Assembly: GCF_900172345.1 (NCBI RefSeq)
Contig: NZ_FWFY01000013.1
Span: 24,147 to 88,146, forward strand
DNA from: Limimaricola soesokkakensis
GTDB lineage: Bacteria > Pseudomonadota > Alphaproteobacteria > Rhodobacterales > Rhodobacteraceae
Length of the DNA: 64,000 bases
Direction of reading: 5' to 3'
The position numbers and the translations under genes were made by a program. Each line of letters starts with the position of its first letter. Position 1 is the first letter of the stretch. Below are positions 9,360 through 17,649 of the stretch, one piece after another. Below the pieces are notes generated by a model, which ran no database searches, was not told where the DNA came from, and saw only the letters and a program-made list of their open reading frames with translations.

Positions 9360-10664
9360 TTGACTATAACTACATTACCCCATCCACCTCAGTACTTTTC
9401 CGGATCGAACGGCCAGCCAACGGATCTCGAGCGCTGCTTAGTAAATGCGTCTGGAGGCGGGAATAGCCATGATACACCCGACTTTAAAGGCGAAGAAGTA
9501 TCAGCTAACCTTGTAAAAGCCTTGGCAACTGGAACGTTTGAGCATCCTGAATGGGCCGACTGGATCCCAAATCCTGCAGGTTTTTCGCTCAAGGGCGCCA
9601 AGATCAAGGAACGTCTAATCCTGACAGAGATAAAAAATCTTCCGTCAATGGAGTTAGCTGAGTGCAAGCTGGAAGGTGGGCTTGACCTAGGTGGATCTTC
9701 GATAAATGGAGACGTGGTTCTTGAAAGGTGTATAGTTAATAAAGAGCTATCTCTAGCATCTGCCCGCATTGAAGGAATGGCCCGCCTTTCGCACGGTCAG
9801 GTTGGCACCCTTAAGGCAAAAGGCGTTAGGGCTGATAGCGTTTGCCTGCGCTTTATGAAGCTCGAAGGGCGAATTGATATCTGCGAAGCAGATATACCCG
9901 GAGAAATTCAATTTCTATCCGTTACCTTCCCGAAAGGAATCGCAAGAATTTCCGCTAAACACGTTTCTGCTGGGCGGTGGTTCATGACAGGTTGCAAAAT
10001 CCCTGGCAAGATTGATCTATATCAATCCAATTTCCAAAGTGTATTCGTAGTAAGTGGGTGCAGGATCGGCAACGGAGAGGAGAGTGCCTTTAGTGCACCC
10101 ATGTCAAATTTCGGAGGAGGAGCGTTCATCAATGGCAAGACCCAGATTGAAGGCGGCCTGGACTTAAACTACTCGAATTTTGAGGTTGGCCTCGATCTCT
10201 CAGGGTCTAAAATCAAGCGCTTCAAGGATTTTGCGATTAGGCTCGATGGTTCGAGAATTGAAGGGCAGCTAGACCTTAGAAATTCAGTCGTTGAGGGCCT
10301 CATCTTTGCTCACAGGATGACGGTCAATGGTCGACTGACGCTTCAAGGTGCGTTGCTCTCCAGCAACGAGGCCCAAGTTGCCGGATCTCTCCCAAGTTCA
10401 GAGTCTTCTGAAGTACTCCAAGAAACCAGCAGTTCGTTGAACAGTGGTCCGACGGGCGGTCTTGGGGGAAAAAGATCCCGAAAGGCAAAGAGGCAGCCAG
10501 CAAGAATTTTCACGAATACTGGCACACCGCTCTTTCAATTCAGGAGGCCTGCATATCAGGCCGCCTCACTTTGCCAGAGAAATGTCCCAGCGGCACTATT
10601 GATCTTTCACATGCGGAATGCTGTGTTCTGGATGATGTGTCTTCTGGTTGGCCGATTCCAATAA
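9360..10664 (+). CDS. Repeat-rich protein, 5' segment of a frameshifted gene
   Basis: This 434-codon frame encodes a protein with a recurring pattern of short beta-type units such as LEGGLDLGGSSINGDVVL, IEGGLDLNYSNFEVGLDLSG and IEGQLDLRNSVVEG. They resemble the right-handed beta-helix of pentapeptide-repeat-like proteins. After about residue 365 the sequence becomes basic and unlike protein, while the minus-one frame becomes open and well formed and runs on to 11419. The two frames together would give one protein of about 686 residues. The TTG start is uncertain and has no strong ribosome-binding site. Base composition is clearly more AT-rich than the surroundings, suggesting recent transfer. 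Function unknown. Confidence 0.6.
   Translation: MTITTLPHPPQYFSGSNGQPTDLERCLVNASGGGNSHDTPDFKGEEVSANLVKALATGTFEHPEWADWIPNPAGFSLKGAKIKERLILTEIKNLPSMELAECKLEGGLDLGGSSINGDVVLERCIVNKELSLASARIEGMARLSHGQVGTLKAKGVRADSVCLRFMKLEGRIDICEADIPGEIQFLSVTFPKGIARISAKHVSAGRWFMTGCKIPGKIDLYQSNFQSVFVVSGCRIGNGEESAFSAPMSNFGGGAFINGKTQIEGGLDLNYSNFEVGLDLSGSKIKRFKDFAIRLDGSRIEGQLDLRNSVVEGLIFAHRMTVNGRLTLQGALLSSNEAQVAGSLPSSESSEVLQETSSSLNSGPTGGLGGKRSRKAKRQPARIFTNTGTPLFQFRRPAYQAASLCQRNVPAALLIFHMRNAVFWMMCLLVGRFQ
10464..10474 (+). promoter_or_regulatory. Possible -1 frameshift site G5A5G
   Basis: The string GGGGGAAAAAG lies where coding character moves from the upstream frame to the -1 frame. In the upstream frame the codons are GGG GGA AAA AGA, so G-GGA-AAA forms a classical X-XXY-YYZ slippery heptamer. 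A one-base backward slip here joins exactly the two open frames. It may be programmed frameshifting, or an indel in a homopolymer during evolution or sequencing. Confidence 0.4.
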
Positions 10665-11419
10665 ACACACAGACTGAAGCGCGCGAAAGCCCCGATGGAA
10701 TGCAGCCCTATCTTAGGTTGGATGGATTTCAATACAAGTACTTTCAGAATCCAAATGGCATCTCAGGTGGCGCTGGTCTGCGCCAAGACAAAGATATAGC
10801 AGACGCGCGTATAAGTTGGCTGTTGTCCCAGTCGAGCAACGAGATCCGAGAGCGGTTCAATCCGCAGCCTTGGCGCCAAGCATCACTGGCGCTACAGGAG
10901 ATGGGGTATGATCGCGCTGCTCAGAAAGTTTCAATTCGCCGCCGCATTCAAGAGCGATATTCACGCGATACTCCATTCGGTGAGCGCATTGTAAACAAGG
11001 CCCTTCACCTTGTAGCAGAGTATGGTCACAACCCCTGGAGAGCTATTTTTCTTTCATTGGCGTTGATTGTCGCCTTTTCTCTCGTGTACCATCTCTCTGT
11101 AGTACTCTGTGGAGACCTCAAATATCTGGCCCCTTCCTCCACTTGCGATGCACCTATGTACATTCCTGTCCGGTATGGCGATGTGGAGGGCTCAAGATAC
11201 GTAACGGATTATCCTGACTTTTCTCCTTTCTTCTACTCACTCGGGTCGTTTGTGCCGCTATTTGATTTGGGATCCGAGTCATTCTGGCGAGCGAATACCG
11301 CAACCCCTTGGGGCTGGATCTTGTATGTACTTTTTGTACTTGAGAGAGTTTTGGGTGCCATTTTCATTGCCATTGCGGTAACGGCATTCACAGGCATGCT
11401 TACTAGGGACGAAAGGTAG
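10571..11419 (+). CDS. Membrane-anchored C-terminal segment of the frameshifted gene
   Basis: This frame encodes the continuation of the repeat protein. The frame is open from about 10412, and protein-like sequence (EAASKNFHEYWHTALSIQEA) precedes the first possible TTG start at 10571. It contains a helical region (LSQSSNEIRERFNPQPWRQA), then two strongly hydrophobic segments (WRAIFLSLALIVAFSLVYHL and the ILYVLFVLERVLGAIFIAIA region near the end) separated by about 80 residues. The full protein would thus expose a beta-helix domain and be held in the membrane at its C-terminus. No separate ribosome-binding site is evident, consistent with being one gene with the upstream part. Function unknown. 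Confidence 0.55.
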   Translation: MPEKCPSGTIDLSHAECCVLDDVSSGWPIPINTQTEARESPDGMQPYLRLDGFQYKYFQNPNGISGGAGLRQDKDIADARISWLLSQSSNEIRERFNPQPWRQASLALQEMGYDRAAQKVSIRRRIQERYSRDTPFGERIVNKALHLVAEYGHNPWRAIFLSLALIVAFSLVYHLSVVLCGDLKYLAPSSTCDAPMYIPVRYGDVEGSRYVTDYPDFSPFFYSLGSFVPLFDLGSESFWRANTATPWGWILYVLFVLERVLGAIFIAIAVTAFTGMLTRDER

Positions 11420-11585
11420 TTCGGATGTCATGTCTGTCGTTCGAGACATTACTGTTTCGCAAACTTCTTCCCGACAGCAACACGAGCCACTTCCTGGGTC
11501 GGAACCCAGTCTTTGTGCTTAGCGAGAGAAGTGCTGACGATCCGATGGAGTGGGAGCTGTAAGCTTCATTTCAGCTCTTTTGGTT

Positions 11586-11605
11586 CCCCCGGCTCAGGCC
11601 GGGGG
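11586..11605. repeat. Hairpin identical in arms to the one at a TnpB element end
   Basis: CCCCCGG and CCGGGGG (11586-11592 and 11599-11605) enclose a 6-base loop. The same arms and loop length occur at 30434-30453 at the end of the TnpB gene. It may be a leftover IS200/IS605-type end; no transposase gene lies beside it. Confidence 0.4.
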
Positions 11606-11662
11606 AGGTATCAACAAATCGATGAACGCCGAATGTAAGACTTGGATCGCTGTGCTGATTTC

Positions 11663-11970
11663 CTAATGGCCAAGCGAAGCGTTCTGATCGATGCACTGGG
11701 CCCTGACCTTCCCGTTGAACGCCTTGGCAAATGCGTTGTCCGTTGGCTTTCCAAGCCGACTGAAGTCGAGGATGGCGCCGTTCATCCATGCCCAGAGATC
11801 GGGGTCCTTGAAGATGAATTCCAGCCCTTGGTCGACCCGGATCGAGCGGGGGATGCCATGCTCGCGCGTGACACGTTCGAGCGTGGCGACCACGTCCGCA
11901 CCTGTGTAGCGGCGTCGCACGTCGATGGCGACAAGGACGGCGTCGATTGGCATAGACTGGAGCGTGGTCA
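11663..11970 (-). pseudogene. IS3-family transposase fragment (DDE domain part)
   Basis: The minus strand encodes AIDVRRRYTGADVVATLERV, then REHGIPRSIRVDQGLEFI and FSRLGKPTDNAFAKAFNGKV, the central part of the DDE integrase core of IS3-family OrfB. The usual RVDNGPEF is degraded to RVDQGLEF. Both ends of the gene are missing: the frame stops at 11663 after QNASLGH, and homology fades near 11970. It cannot be functional. It faces a second, oppositely oriented IS3 fragment, so at least two insertion or rearrangement events occurred here. Confidence 0.75.
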
Positions 11971-12092
11971 TGGTCGGTCTCCTCTTCGGTGGGTGGTGTG
12001 CAACACCACCGTAAGAGACCTGAGACCCGGCCATGGCCACCTGCTGCGCGATATGAGGGCTCCGCAGGCGCCCATGGCCTCCCTTCCATAGG

Positions 12093-12392
12093 TGCTACGG
12101 CCCCGAGTTCGTGGCCACGAAGGTGCGGGACTGGATCGAAGCCGTCGGCGCCCAGACCACCTTCATCGAACCGGGCTCGCCGTGGGAGAACCGCTACTGC
12201 GAGAGCTTCAACGCCCGCTTCCGCAACGAGCTGCTCGATGGGGAAATCTTCTACACGCTGCGCGAGGCGCAGATCCTGATCGAGCGATGGCGAAAGCACT
12301 ACAACACCGTCCGGCCTCACAGCTCATTGGGCTACCGCCCGCCAGCACCAGAAAGCATCGTGCCCGTCGACCGGAGGCCAACCATGCATTAA
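12093..12392 (+). pseudogene. IS3-family transposase C-terminal fragment
   Basis: The plus strand encodes CYGPEFVATKVRDWIEAVGA, then TFIEPGSPWENRYCESFNAR and HYNTVRPHSSLGYRPPAPES, the C-terminal third of an IS3-family OrfB. It includes the last catalytic glutamate region (ENRYCESFNARFRNE). The upstream two thirds and OrfA are absent, so it is a dead remnant. GGAGCACTCAGTTGGGGCA just downstream (about 12402-12420) looks like its terminal inverted repeat. Confidence 0.8.
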
Positions 12393-12505
12393 CAATCAAC
12401 TTGGAGCACTCAGTTGGGGCAGCTCAATCGTGTGAAGGCGCTTATCGAAGGCGTCGAGGTCGATCTGGATGCACCGCTGTCGCCCGGTGACACCCGAGGC
12501 CCTTC

Positions 12506-12928
12506 TCAGGGCGGGCGCTGGCTCTCGGCGATACGATCGGCTTCCCATGTGAGTTCATCGAGACGAATTCGCACCAGGTCGGCGGCGTCCTCATCCGGTC
12601 GAACGGCTGATCGCGCAAGGTTCGAAATATAGGCACCTACCGCCATCACGCCCGCGCCGCCCCAGGTTGCCACCTCACCGAGGGGCGGCCGGACCAAACC
12701 CAGAAGCCCGAGCGCCGTCAGGGCTACACCTGCGATCTCGCAAAGATAGGCCGCGATCTGCAGCCAGCGTCCCGGCGACGGAGGACGCGCGACATATTGG
12801 TTTTGTTGAAGCCACTGAACCCAGACGAAGCCTTCCGTTTCGATATCGGAGAGCGACATGCGCCGTGCCGGATTTGCGTCGACATGGTAATCGAAGGCCG
12901 CCCGGTTTCGCGGATCAGGCGGCAGCAT
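12506..12928 (-). CDS. Hypothetical membrane protein
   Basis: A 140-residue protein with a soluble N-terminal part (SLSDIETEGFVWVQWLQQNQ), two adjacent hydrophobic segments (LQIAAYLCEIAGVALTALGL and ATWGGAGVMAVGAYISNLA) and a charged C-terminal helix rich in Glu/Arg. This suggests a small inner-membrane protein. Its start lies 3 bases after the stop of the upstream gene, so the two are very likely an operon. No family recognised. Confidence 0.6.
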   Translation of the reverse strand: MLPPDPRNRAAFDYHVDANPARRMSLSDIETEGFVWVQWLQQNQYVARPPSPGRWLQIAAYLCEIAGVALTALGLLGLVRPPLGEVATWGGAGVMAVGAYISNLARSAVRPDEDAADLVRIRLDELTWEADRIAESQRPP

Positions 12929-12931
12929 TCG

Positions 12932-13246
12932 TCAAGCTTTGTGGGCCTTCGCCCTCGCAATGGCGTCCTTGAAGGCATCGGCAGACGCCATAGCCCGATC
13001 GTAATGCTCCCGTACGGAGCGGATTGAGTTCGCCCGCTTGCGCGCATTCCAGATGACCGCGATGACCGAAGTAACCGCGATGAGCGCGATGGCTCCGGTT
13101 CCCCGCACGGCCGGTATGCCAAGGGCGTCCCCGACGAAATAGAGGAACGGCAGGGCCATGACGATACCGAGAATGACCGCGCCCTTCCAATCGAGGATCA
13201 GGACGGGCTTGGGGCCGGTCGGTGCATCGGTGGTCTTCATGGCCAT
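12932..13246 (-). CDS. Hypothetical small membrane protein
   Basis: A 104-residue product starting MAMKTTDAPTGPKPVLILDW, with two hydrophobic segments (KGAVILGIVMALPFLYFVGD and TGAIALIAVTSVIAVIWNA) and a positively charged, helical C-terminus. The longer upstream extension in this frame is rejected as arginine-rich non-coding sequence. It is co-directional with and 3 bases from the next membrane-protein gene; the two share the layout of two membrane helices plus a charged tail. Function unknown. Confidence 0.6.
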   Translation of the reverse strand: MAMKTTDAPTGPKPVLILDWKGAVILGIVMALPFLYFVGDALGIPAVRGTGAIALIAVTSVIAVIWNARKRANSIRSVREHYDRAMASADAFKDAIARAKAHKA

Positions 13247-13266
13247 GATAAATTCCCAAAACTGGG

Positions 13267-13660
13267 TTAGTTCAGGAGCCGAACGCCCTGACATGCTACG
13301 CGGTTCGACCGCCACCGGCAACTGCGGCACCACATGCCTCGGCCGGGCTGACCTTGGGCAGCGTGCGCCAGCCGCGCGATGTCCGGTCTCGCGAGGTGCG
13401 GCACCTTGAAGTGTTCGAGCCTCTCGTAGAACCAGTCGAGATCGGCGTCGTCGAGCATGCGCTCGACCACCGCGTCGAGGCTTTCGATCCGCGCCACGCT
13501 GTCTCTCACGGGGGCGCTTGGCAAGGGCCGTCAGCAGGCGCTGCCGCCCGCGCTTCTCCAGCTGCGAGGCGACCGAGACCACCAACATACCCTCCGTCAG
13601 GCGCAGATACCAGACGGCGCGGGCTACTAGAATCCGGGTAATCAGATCTGGACCGTGGTG
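13267..13660 (-). pseudogene. Frameshifted hypothetical gene
   Basis: Protein-like sequence is split between two minus-strand frames. The upstream part (about 13660-13530) reads ARAVWYLRLTEGMLVVSVAS and LEKRGRQRLLTALAK. One base later the other frame continues APVRDSVARIESLDAVVERM and DDADLDWFYERLEHFKVPHL before degrading. The joined product would be roughly 120 residues. No family recognised. It precedes the two small membrane-protein genes on the same strand and may once have been part of that operon. Confidence 0.4.
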
Positions 13661-13867
13661 TCGCCCGACGTGATGACGCCGTACGTCTTCTTGCCCCACC
13701 TGCTAACTTGGTTTGACCAGAATGCACTGCCCCCAGATGACGCTCGGCGCGCTGCAAACTGCGCTGCCTGAAGGTCCCAAAGCCGAGTCACGAAGCGCAC
13801 GGTCAGCCTTGTGGTGCATATACGTTCCACTACATTCGTTATGTGCAACTTCGCATCGGGGCCGCCG

Positions 13868-14131
13868 ATGGCAAACCTGACAATCAGAATGGACCAGAGT
13901 TACAAGAACAAACTCATGGCGTGGGCTGCGATCCGGGGAACCAATACCACCGACTATATCAAGGGGCTTATCGCTGCCGATATGGCGACCGCGAGCCCCG
14001 AAGAGCGTGCTGCCGCTTGGTTTCGCGAGAATGAAGCGGCGCTCTCCGCTGAGGCGAAGCATATCGAGAGGAGCGGTGTCCCTGGCTTGCACCTAGCCCT
14101 GAACCATCCGCGGCCAGGTGCAGAAGTTTGA
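13868..14131 (+). CDS. CcdA-like antitoxin, orphan
   Basis: An 87-residue protein. The N-terminus MANLTIRMDQSYKNKLMAWA fits a ribbon-helix-helix strand and helix, and RAAAWFRENEAALSAEAKHI followed by ERSGVPG matches the C-terminal pattern of CcdA antitoxins (W..EN......A...ER.G.P). The ATG at 13868 is preferred over an upstream GTG because the fold starts there. No CcdB-like toxin gene follows. The next gene, on the opposite strand and convergent, is a second CcdA-like antitoxin. It may act as a solitary repressor or be the remnant of a lost pair. Confidence 0.6.
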   Translation: MANLTIRMDQSYKNKLMAWAAIRGTNTTDYIKGLIAADMATASPEERAAAWFRENEAALSAEAKHIERSGVPGLHLALNHPRPGAEV

Positions 14132-14154
14132 CGTCTTAAGATTAGTGCCGATAT

Positions 14155-14406
14155 CTATGCAGTAGTCCAAGCCACGGGCGAGCTGATGATCTCCGCGAGA
14201 GGGTGACCGTTCCGTTCATGCCATTCCGCCTGAGCGGCGAAGGTCTCTAAGTTCTCCTCGAGCCATTTGCTTCGCCGGGCGTCCTCGACAGCGTGCTTCA
14301 AGGCCGCGTTCGCGACGGCCGAAACATTGATCCCGAGGTTCCGGGCTGAATCCAGCAAAGCCGCATCCAGCGTGAGCGAGGTTTTTCGTTTAGTGGCAAT
14401 GCCCAT
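14155..14406 (-). CDS. CcdA-family antitoxin, orphan
   Basis: The 83-residue product MGIATKRKTSLTLDAALLDS continues ARNLGINVSAVANAALKHAV and ends WLEENLETFAAQAEWHERNG plus HPLAE, an almost canonical CcdA: ribbon-helix-helix DNA-binding half, then a toxin-neutralising C-terminal half. CcdA normally neutralises the gyrase poison CcdB, whose gene should overlap the ccdA stop. Here the DNA behind the stop is occupied by the convergent gene and no CcdB frame exists on either strand. The toxin has been lost, or was never present. Confidence 0.75.
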   Translation of the reverse strand: MGIATKRKTSLTLDAALLDSARNLGINVSAVANAALKHAVEDARRSKWLEENLETFAAQAEWHERNGHPLAEIISSPVAWTTA

Positions 14407-14793
14407 CTCTTGCTCCCAAACCATATACCGCTCATAGGGCCATCAAGCGCCGCGTCCTGCAAGCTTGGCAGAGGTCGCGATGTCGGCCGTCAGCTCTCGC
14501 GCAGCCGCCACAGGTTTTCGACCGGTCCCGCGGTGATATCGGCGCCACTCAGCAGCCACTCGGCATCGGGAACGCCACGCCACTTCTTCAAAGTAGCAAG
14601 TCGAGCCCGGCCTCGTTGCGGATGACTTCGGGCCCCGCAGAGGCGCGTACGACCTGGCCTTGGAGCTGCACCAACATCTCCGAAGCAGCAGCAGGCGGCT
14701 CTCGTCGAGCCCCTCCCCACGCTGTCGCGGCCAAAACTCAAGCATCTTTCATCGGGGTCGCGCGAACCATGCCTGCGCCCTGCATCATGGATG
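14407..14793. other. Intergenic stretch with a possible gene remnant
   Basis: No intact gene. On the minus strand a 28-codon stretch near 14675-14590 reads LVQLQGQVVRASAGPEVIRN and is protein-like but isolated, and another frame reads WLLSGADITAGPVENLWRL. This looks like decayed coding DNA of unknown origin. Confidence 0.4.
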
Positions 14794-16077
14794 CTAGAAC
14801 CCGCTGATCCGGGGCAGCCAAACGGAAATCGCCGGAATGAAGGTCAGTGCCAGCAGCACCACGAGATGAGCCACGAGAAACGGTGGCATCTCGCGCACCA
14901 GATCTCCGACCCGCAGCTTGACCACCGAAGAGACCACGAAGAGCAGGCTGCCTACCGGCGGCGTGATCAGGCCGATCGTCAGGTTCACGATCACCACGAT
15001 CGCGAAATGCACCGGGTCGATCCCCAGCGCCGCGGCGATCGGCGCAAGGATCGGCACCAGGATCATCACGCCCGGCAGCGGATCCATGAACAGCCCGAAG
15101 ACCAGCAGCAGCAGGTTGACCATCAACAGGAACAACAGGGGGCTCAGCTCCATTGCCACGATCGCGCTTGCCAAGCTCTGCGGCACGCTTTCGATGATCA
15201 GCACCCAGGCGAAAGCGCGAGCGCCTGCCAGGATCAGCAGGATCGCGGCACTCAGCAGCGCGGCATCGAGCACGATCTGCGGCAGCTGCGAGATCTTCAG
15301 CGAGCGGTAGAAGAACATGCCGCACAGCAGCGCGTAGAGCACTGCGACGACCGAGGCTTCCGTGGGCGTGAAAATCCCGGCGCGAATGCCGCCGATGATG
15401 ATGACGATCAAGAACAGTGCCGGCAGCGCGTAAAGCGTCGTGCGCAGCATTTCGCGCGGCGACGGCATCGGTGCGCTGCTGCGGAACCCGCGCCTGCGAC
15501 AGACATGCCAGTTTACGGCGGCCATGGCACAGGTGATGAGCAGGCCCGGCAGGATGCCGGCCATGAAGAGGGCGCCGACCGAAACCGCCTCGTCCTGCAT
15601 CGCGTAGAGGATCATGATGATCGAGGGCGGAATGATCGGTCCGACCACTGCGCTCGCGGCCGTCAGCGCTCCGGCGTAGGAGCGGTCGTAGCCGTTGCGC
15701 TCCATCTCGCGGATCATCATCGCGCCCGGCCCCGCCGCATCTGCCAGCGCCGAACCCGAAATCCCCGCGAACATGGTGGAGGAGATCAGGTTGGCGTAAC
15801 CCAGCCCTCCGCGAAGATGGCCTACGAATTGCCCGGCAAAGCTCAGCAGGATGCGCGTCATCGCGCCCCCTGACATCAACTCGGCCGCGAGGATGAAGAA
15901 CGGCACCGCCATGAGCGGAAAGCTGTCGAGGCCCGAGAACATCTCCTTGACGATGACGATCGATGGGTAGGACGAGCCGAGACTGACGGCAATTCCCGCC
16001 GCGATGGCGAGCGCGAAGGCGACGGGCATGCCGATCGCCAGCAGGATGAAGAAGGCTGCAAAAAGGATCGGGGTCAT
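14794..16077 (-). CDS. dctM: TRAP transporter large permease DctM
   Basis: This 427-residue integral membrane protein has about 11-12 hydrophobic segments and family motifs such as GIPVAF-like MPVAFALAIAAGIAVSLG, IMIREMERNGYDRSYAGALT and SAVVGPIIPPSIIMILYA. It is the transport subunit of a tripartite ATP-independent periplasmic (TRAP) transporter, which uses the sodium gradient to import organic acids and similar anions delivered by the binding protein. A GGAGA ribosome-binding site precedes the start, and the gene follows dctQ after 15 bases. It is the last gene of the dctP-dctQ-dctM operon. The substrate cannot be assigned from the sequence. Confidence 0.95.
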   Translation of the reverse strand: MTPILFAAFFILLAIGMPVAFALAIAAGIAVSLGSSYPSIVIVKEMFSGLDSFPLMAVPFFILAAELMSGGAMTRILLSFAGQFVGHLRGGLGYANLISSTMFAGISGSALADAAGPGAMMIREMERNGYDRSYAGALTAASAVVGPIIPPSIIMILYAMQDEAVSVGALFMAGILPGLLITCAMAAVNWHVCRRRGFRSSAPMPSPREMLRTTLYALPALFLIVIIIGGIRAGIFTPTEASVVAVLYALLCGMFFYRSLKISQLPQIVLDAALLSAAILLILAGARAFAWVLIIESVPQSLASAIVAMELSPLLFLLMVNLLLLVFGLFMDPLPGVMILVPILAPIAAALGIDPVHFAIVVIVNLTIGLITPPVGSLLFVVSSVVKLRVGDLVREMPPFLVAHLVVLLALTFIPAISVWLPRISGF

Positions 16078-16092
16078 GTCGTCTCCGACGGC

Positions 16093-16605
16093 TCAGGCCA
16101 GACCGCGGGGGGCGGCGGAACGTTCCGCGGGCTCGAAGCTGCCCGAGCGCAGATAGCTCACGAGCGCCAGCGCCAGATGGGCAGCGAACAGCGCGAAGCC
16201 CATCGGCATGGCCAGATAGATCCACCAGAACGAGATCCGCGTCGCCGGGGTAAGCTGGCGGCCCATCCGCCCCATGTAGTCTACCCCGATCTTCACCATC
16301 AGCGCGGCGAAGCCCAAAAGCAGCAGCGCCACGACCCCGCGCAGCACCATGGCCGCCCGCGGTCCCAACGCGTCAGGCAGTGCAGTAATCGCGACATGGC
16401 CGCCCCGTCGCAGCGCCAGACCCGCGCCGAGAAAGGTCATCCAGACCATCAGGTATCGCGCCACCTCCTCGGCCCAGATGATCGAATGATTTGTCAGGTA
16501 GCGCAGCGCCACGTTGGCGAAGATGATGCAGACCATCGCTGTCAGAAGGCCGATCAAGGACCAGCGGTTCAGCGCCGTCAGCATGCGATCCGTCTTCTCG
16601 AGCAT
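16093..16605 (-). CDS. dctQ: TRAP transporter small permease DctQ
   Basis: A protein of about 170 residues with four hydrophobic segments, including SLIGLLTAMVCIIFANVALR and the typical WAEEVARYLMVWMTFLGAGL. It is the small membrane subunit of the TRAP transporter, which docks with DctM. I place the start at MLEKTDRML (16605), which has an AAAAAGG ribosome-binding site. The upstream ATG at 16641 lies inside a perfect palindrome and would add an unneeded basic tail. It sits between dctP and dctM in the usual order. Confidence 0.92.
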   Translation of the reverse strand: MLEKTDRMLTALNRWSLIGLLTAMVCIIFANVALRYLTNHSIIWAEEVARYLMVWMTFLGAGLALRRGGHVAITALPDALGPRAAMVLRGVVALLLLGFAALMVKIGVDYMGRMGRQLTPATRISFWWIYLAMPMGFALFAAHLALALVSYLRSGSFEPAERSAAPRGLA

Positions 16606-16629
16606 GGCAGGCCTTTTTCGGGCGACCAA

Positions 16630-16655
16630 GGCAGGGGCCATCGATGGCCCCTGCC
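16630..16655 (-). promoter_or_regulatory. 26-bp perfect palindrome between dctP and dctQ
   Basis: Two 13-base arms beginning GGCAGGGGCCATC meet with no loop. The palindrome lies in the short gap after the dctP stop. Such hairpins between a binding-protein gene and its permease genes commonly stabilise or attenuate the transcript so that more binding protein than permease is made. The role here is inference; the symmetry is seen directly. Confidence 0.7.
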
Positions 16656-16671
16656 CCGCGTCAACGGTGGA

Positions 16672-17649
16672 TCACTCGGCCGCGACGATGCGGTCGATCA
16701 GCCCGCTGCCATACTCTTCGGCATAGCGCGCATAAGCTGGCGCCAGCGCTTCGCGGAAAGCGGCCCGTTCCTCGGACGAAAGCTCGTTGACGCTCATGCC
16801 CTCGGCCTTGAGCTGCTCGAGCCCCGAGGCTTCGATCTCGTCGACATAGGCGCGCATCGCCGACTGAGCCGCGATCGCACCCTCCTGGAAATCCTGCTGC
16901 TCGTCTTCCGACAGCCCCTCCCAGAAGGGCAGCGAGACAAGGAACACGGTCGGGGCATAAACATGACCCGACAGCGTCAGGTGCTCCTGCACCTCCGACA
17001 GCTTCGCGGAGGTGATCACGGTGAGCGGGTTTTCCTGGCCGTCGATCGTGCCCTGCTGCAACGCGCCGATCACCTCGGGCCAGGCCATGGGCGTCGGCGC
17101 AGCGCCGAGCGTTTCGAAGGCGGTGATGTGGGTCGGGTTCTCCATGGTCCGCAGCTTCAGCCCGGCCAGGTCCTCGGCAGTGTTGATCGGCCCGCGGTTG
17201 TTGGTGATATGGCGAAAGCCTTGCTCGCCCCAAGCAAGTGCCTTCAGGCCAACATCCTCGAACCTGGCGAGGATCTCCTGTCCGACCGGTCCGTCGAGGA
17301 CGGCGCGTGCATGGTCGAAGTCGCGAAACAGGAAGGGGATGTCGAACACCCCTGCTTCGGGAACGAAGTTCGACAGGGTTCCCGACGAGGCAATCGTGGT
17401 CTCGACGGTCCCCAGCTGCAGACCCTCGATCACCTCGCGCTCGCCGCCTAGACCGGAAGACGGGAAATGCACGAAATCATATTCGCCTTCGGTGGCTTCC
17501 TCGACATGGGCCTCCCAGGCTTCGGCGGCGACACCGTAATGCGAGGCGGGCGCCAAGGCATAGCCGAGCTTGACCTCGGTCTGGGCGAGGGCCGCGTGTC
17601 CCGAACCTGCGATGATGGCGGCCATCAGCCCGCGTGCGATAAACGACAT
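16672..17649 (-). CDS. dctP: TRAP transporter substrate-binding protein DctP
   Basis: The 325-residue product carries a Sec signal peptide (SFIARGLMAAIIAGSGHAAL, cut at about AALAQ) and the DctP-family fold. Family signatures are VPEAGVFDIPFLFRDFDHAR, LKLRTMENPTHITAFETLGA and PMAWPEVIGALQQGTIDGQE. It binds the substrate in the periplasm and delivers it to DctQM. The ligand-anchoring arginine is the one in LKLRTMENP. A strong GGAGG ribosome-binding site precedes the ATG. The DctP7/TeaA-like layout does not reveal the substrate. Confidence 0.95.
   Translation of the reverse strand: MSFIARGLMAAIIAGSGHAALAQTEVKLGYALAPASHYGVAAEAWEAHVEEATEGEYDFVHFPSSGLGGEREVIEGLQLGTVETTIASSGTLSNFVPEAGVFDIPFLFRDFDHARAVLDGPVGQEILARFEDVGLKALAWGEQGFRHITNNRGPINTAEDLAGLKLRTMENPTHITAFETLGAAPTPMAWPEVIGALQQGTIDGQENPLTVITSAKLSEVQEHLTLSGHVYAPTVFLVSLPFWEGLSEDEQQDFQEGAIAAQSAMRAYVDEIEASGLEQLKAEGMSVNELSSEERAAFREALAPAYARYAEEYGSGLIDRIVAAE

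Noticed and set aside
16177..17451. A 424-codon plus-strand frame opposite the TRAP genes
   Set aside because: Its product is histidine-, arginine- and glutamine-rich with no family features, while the minus strand encodes clear DctP and DctQ proteins.
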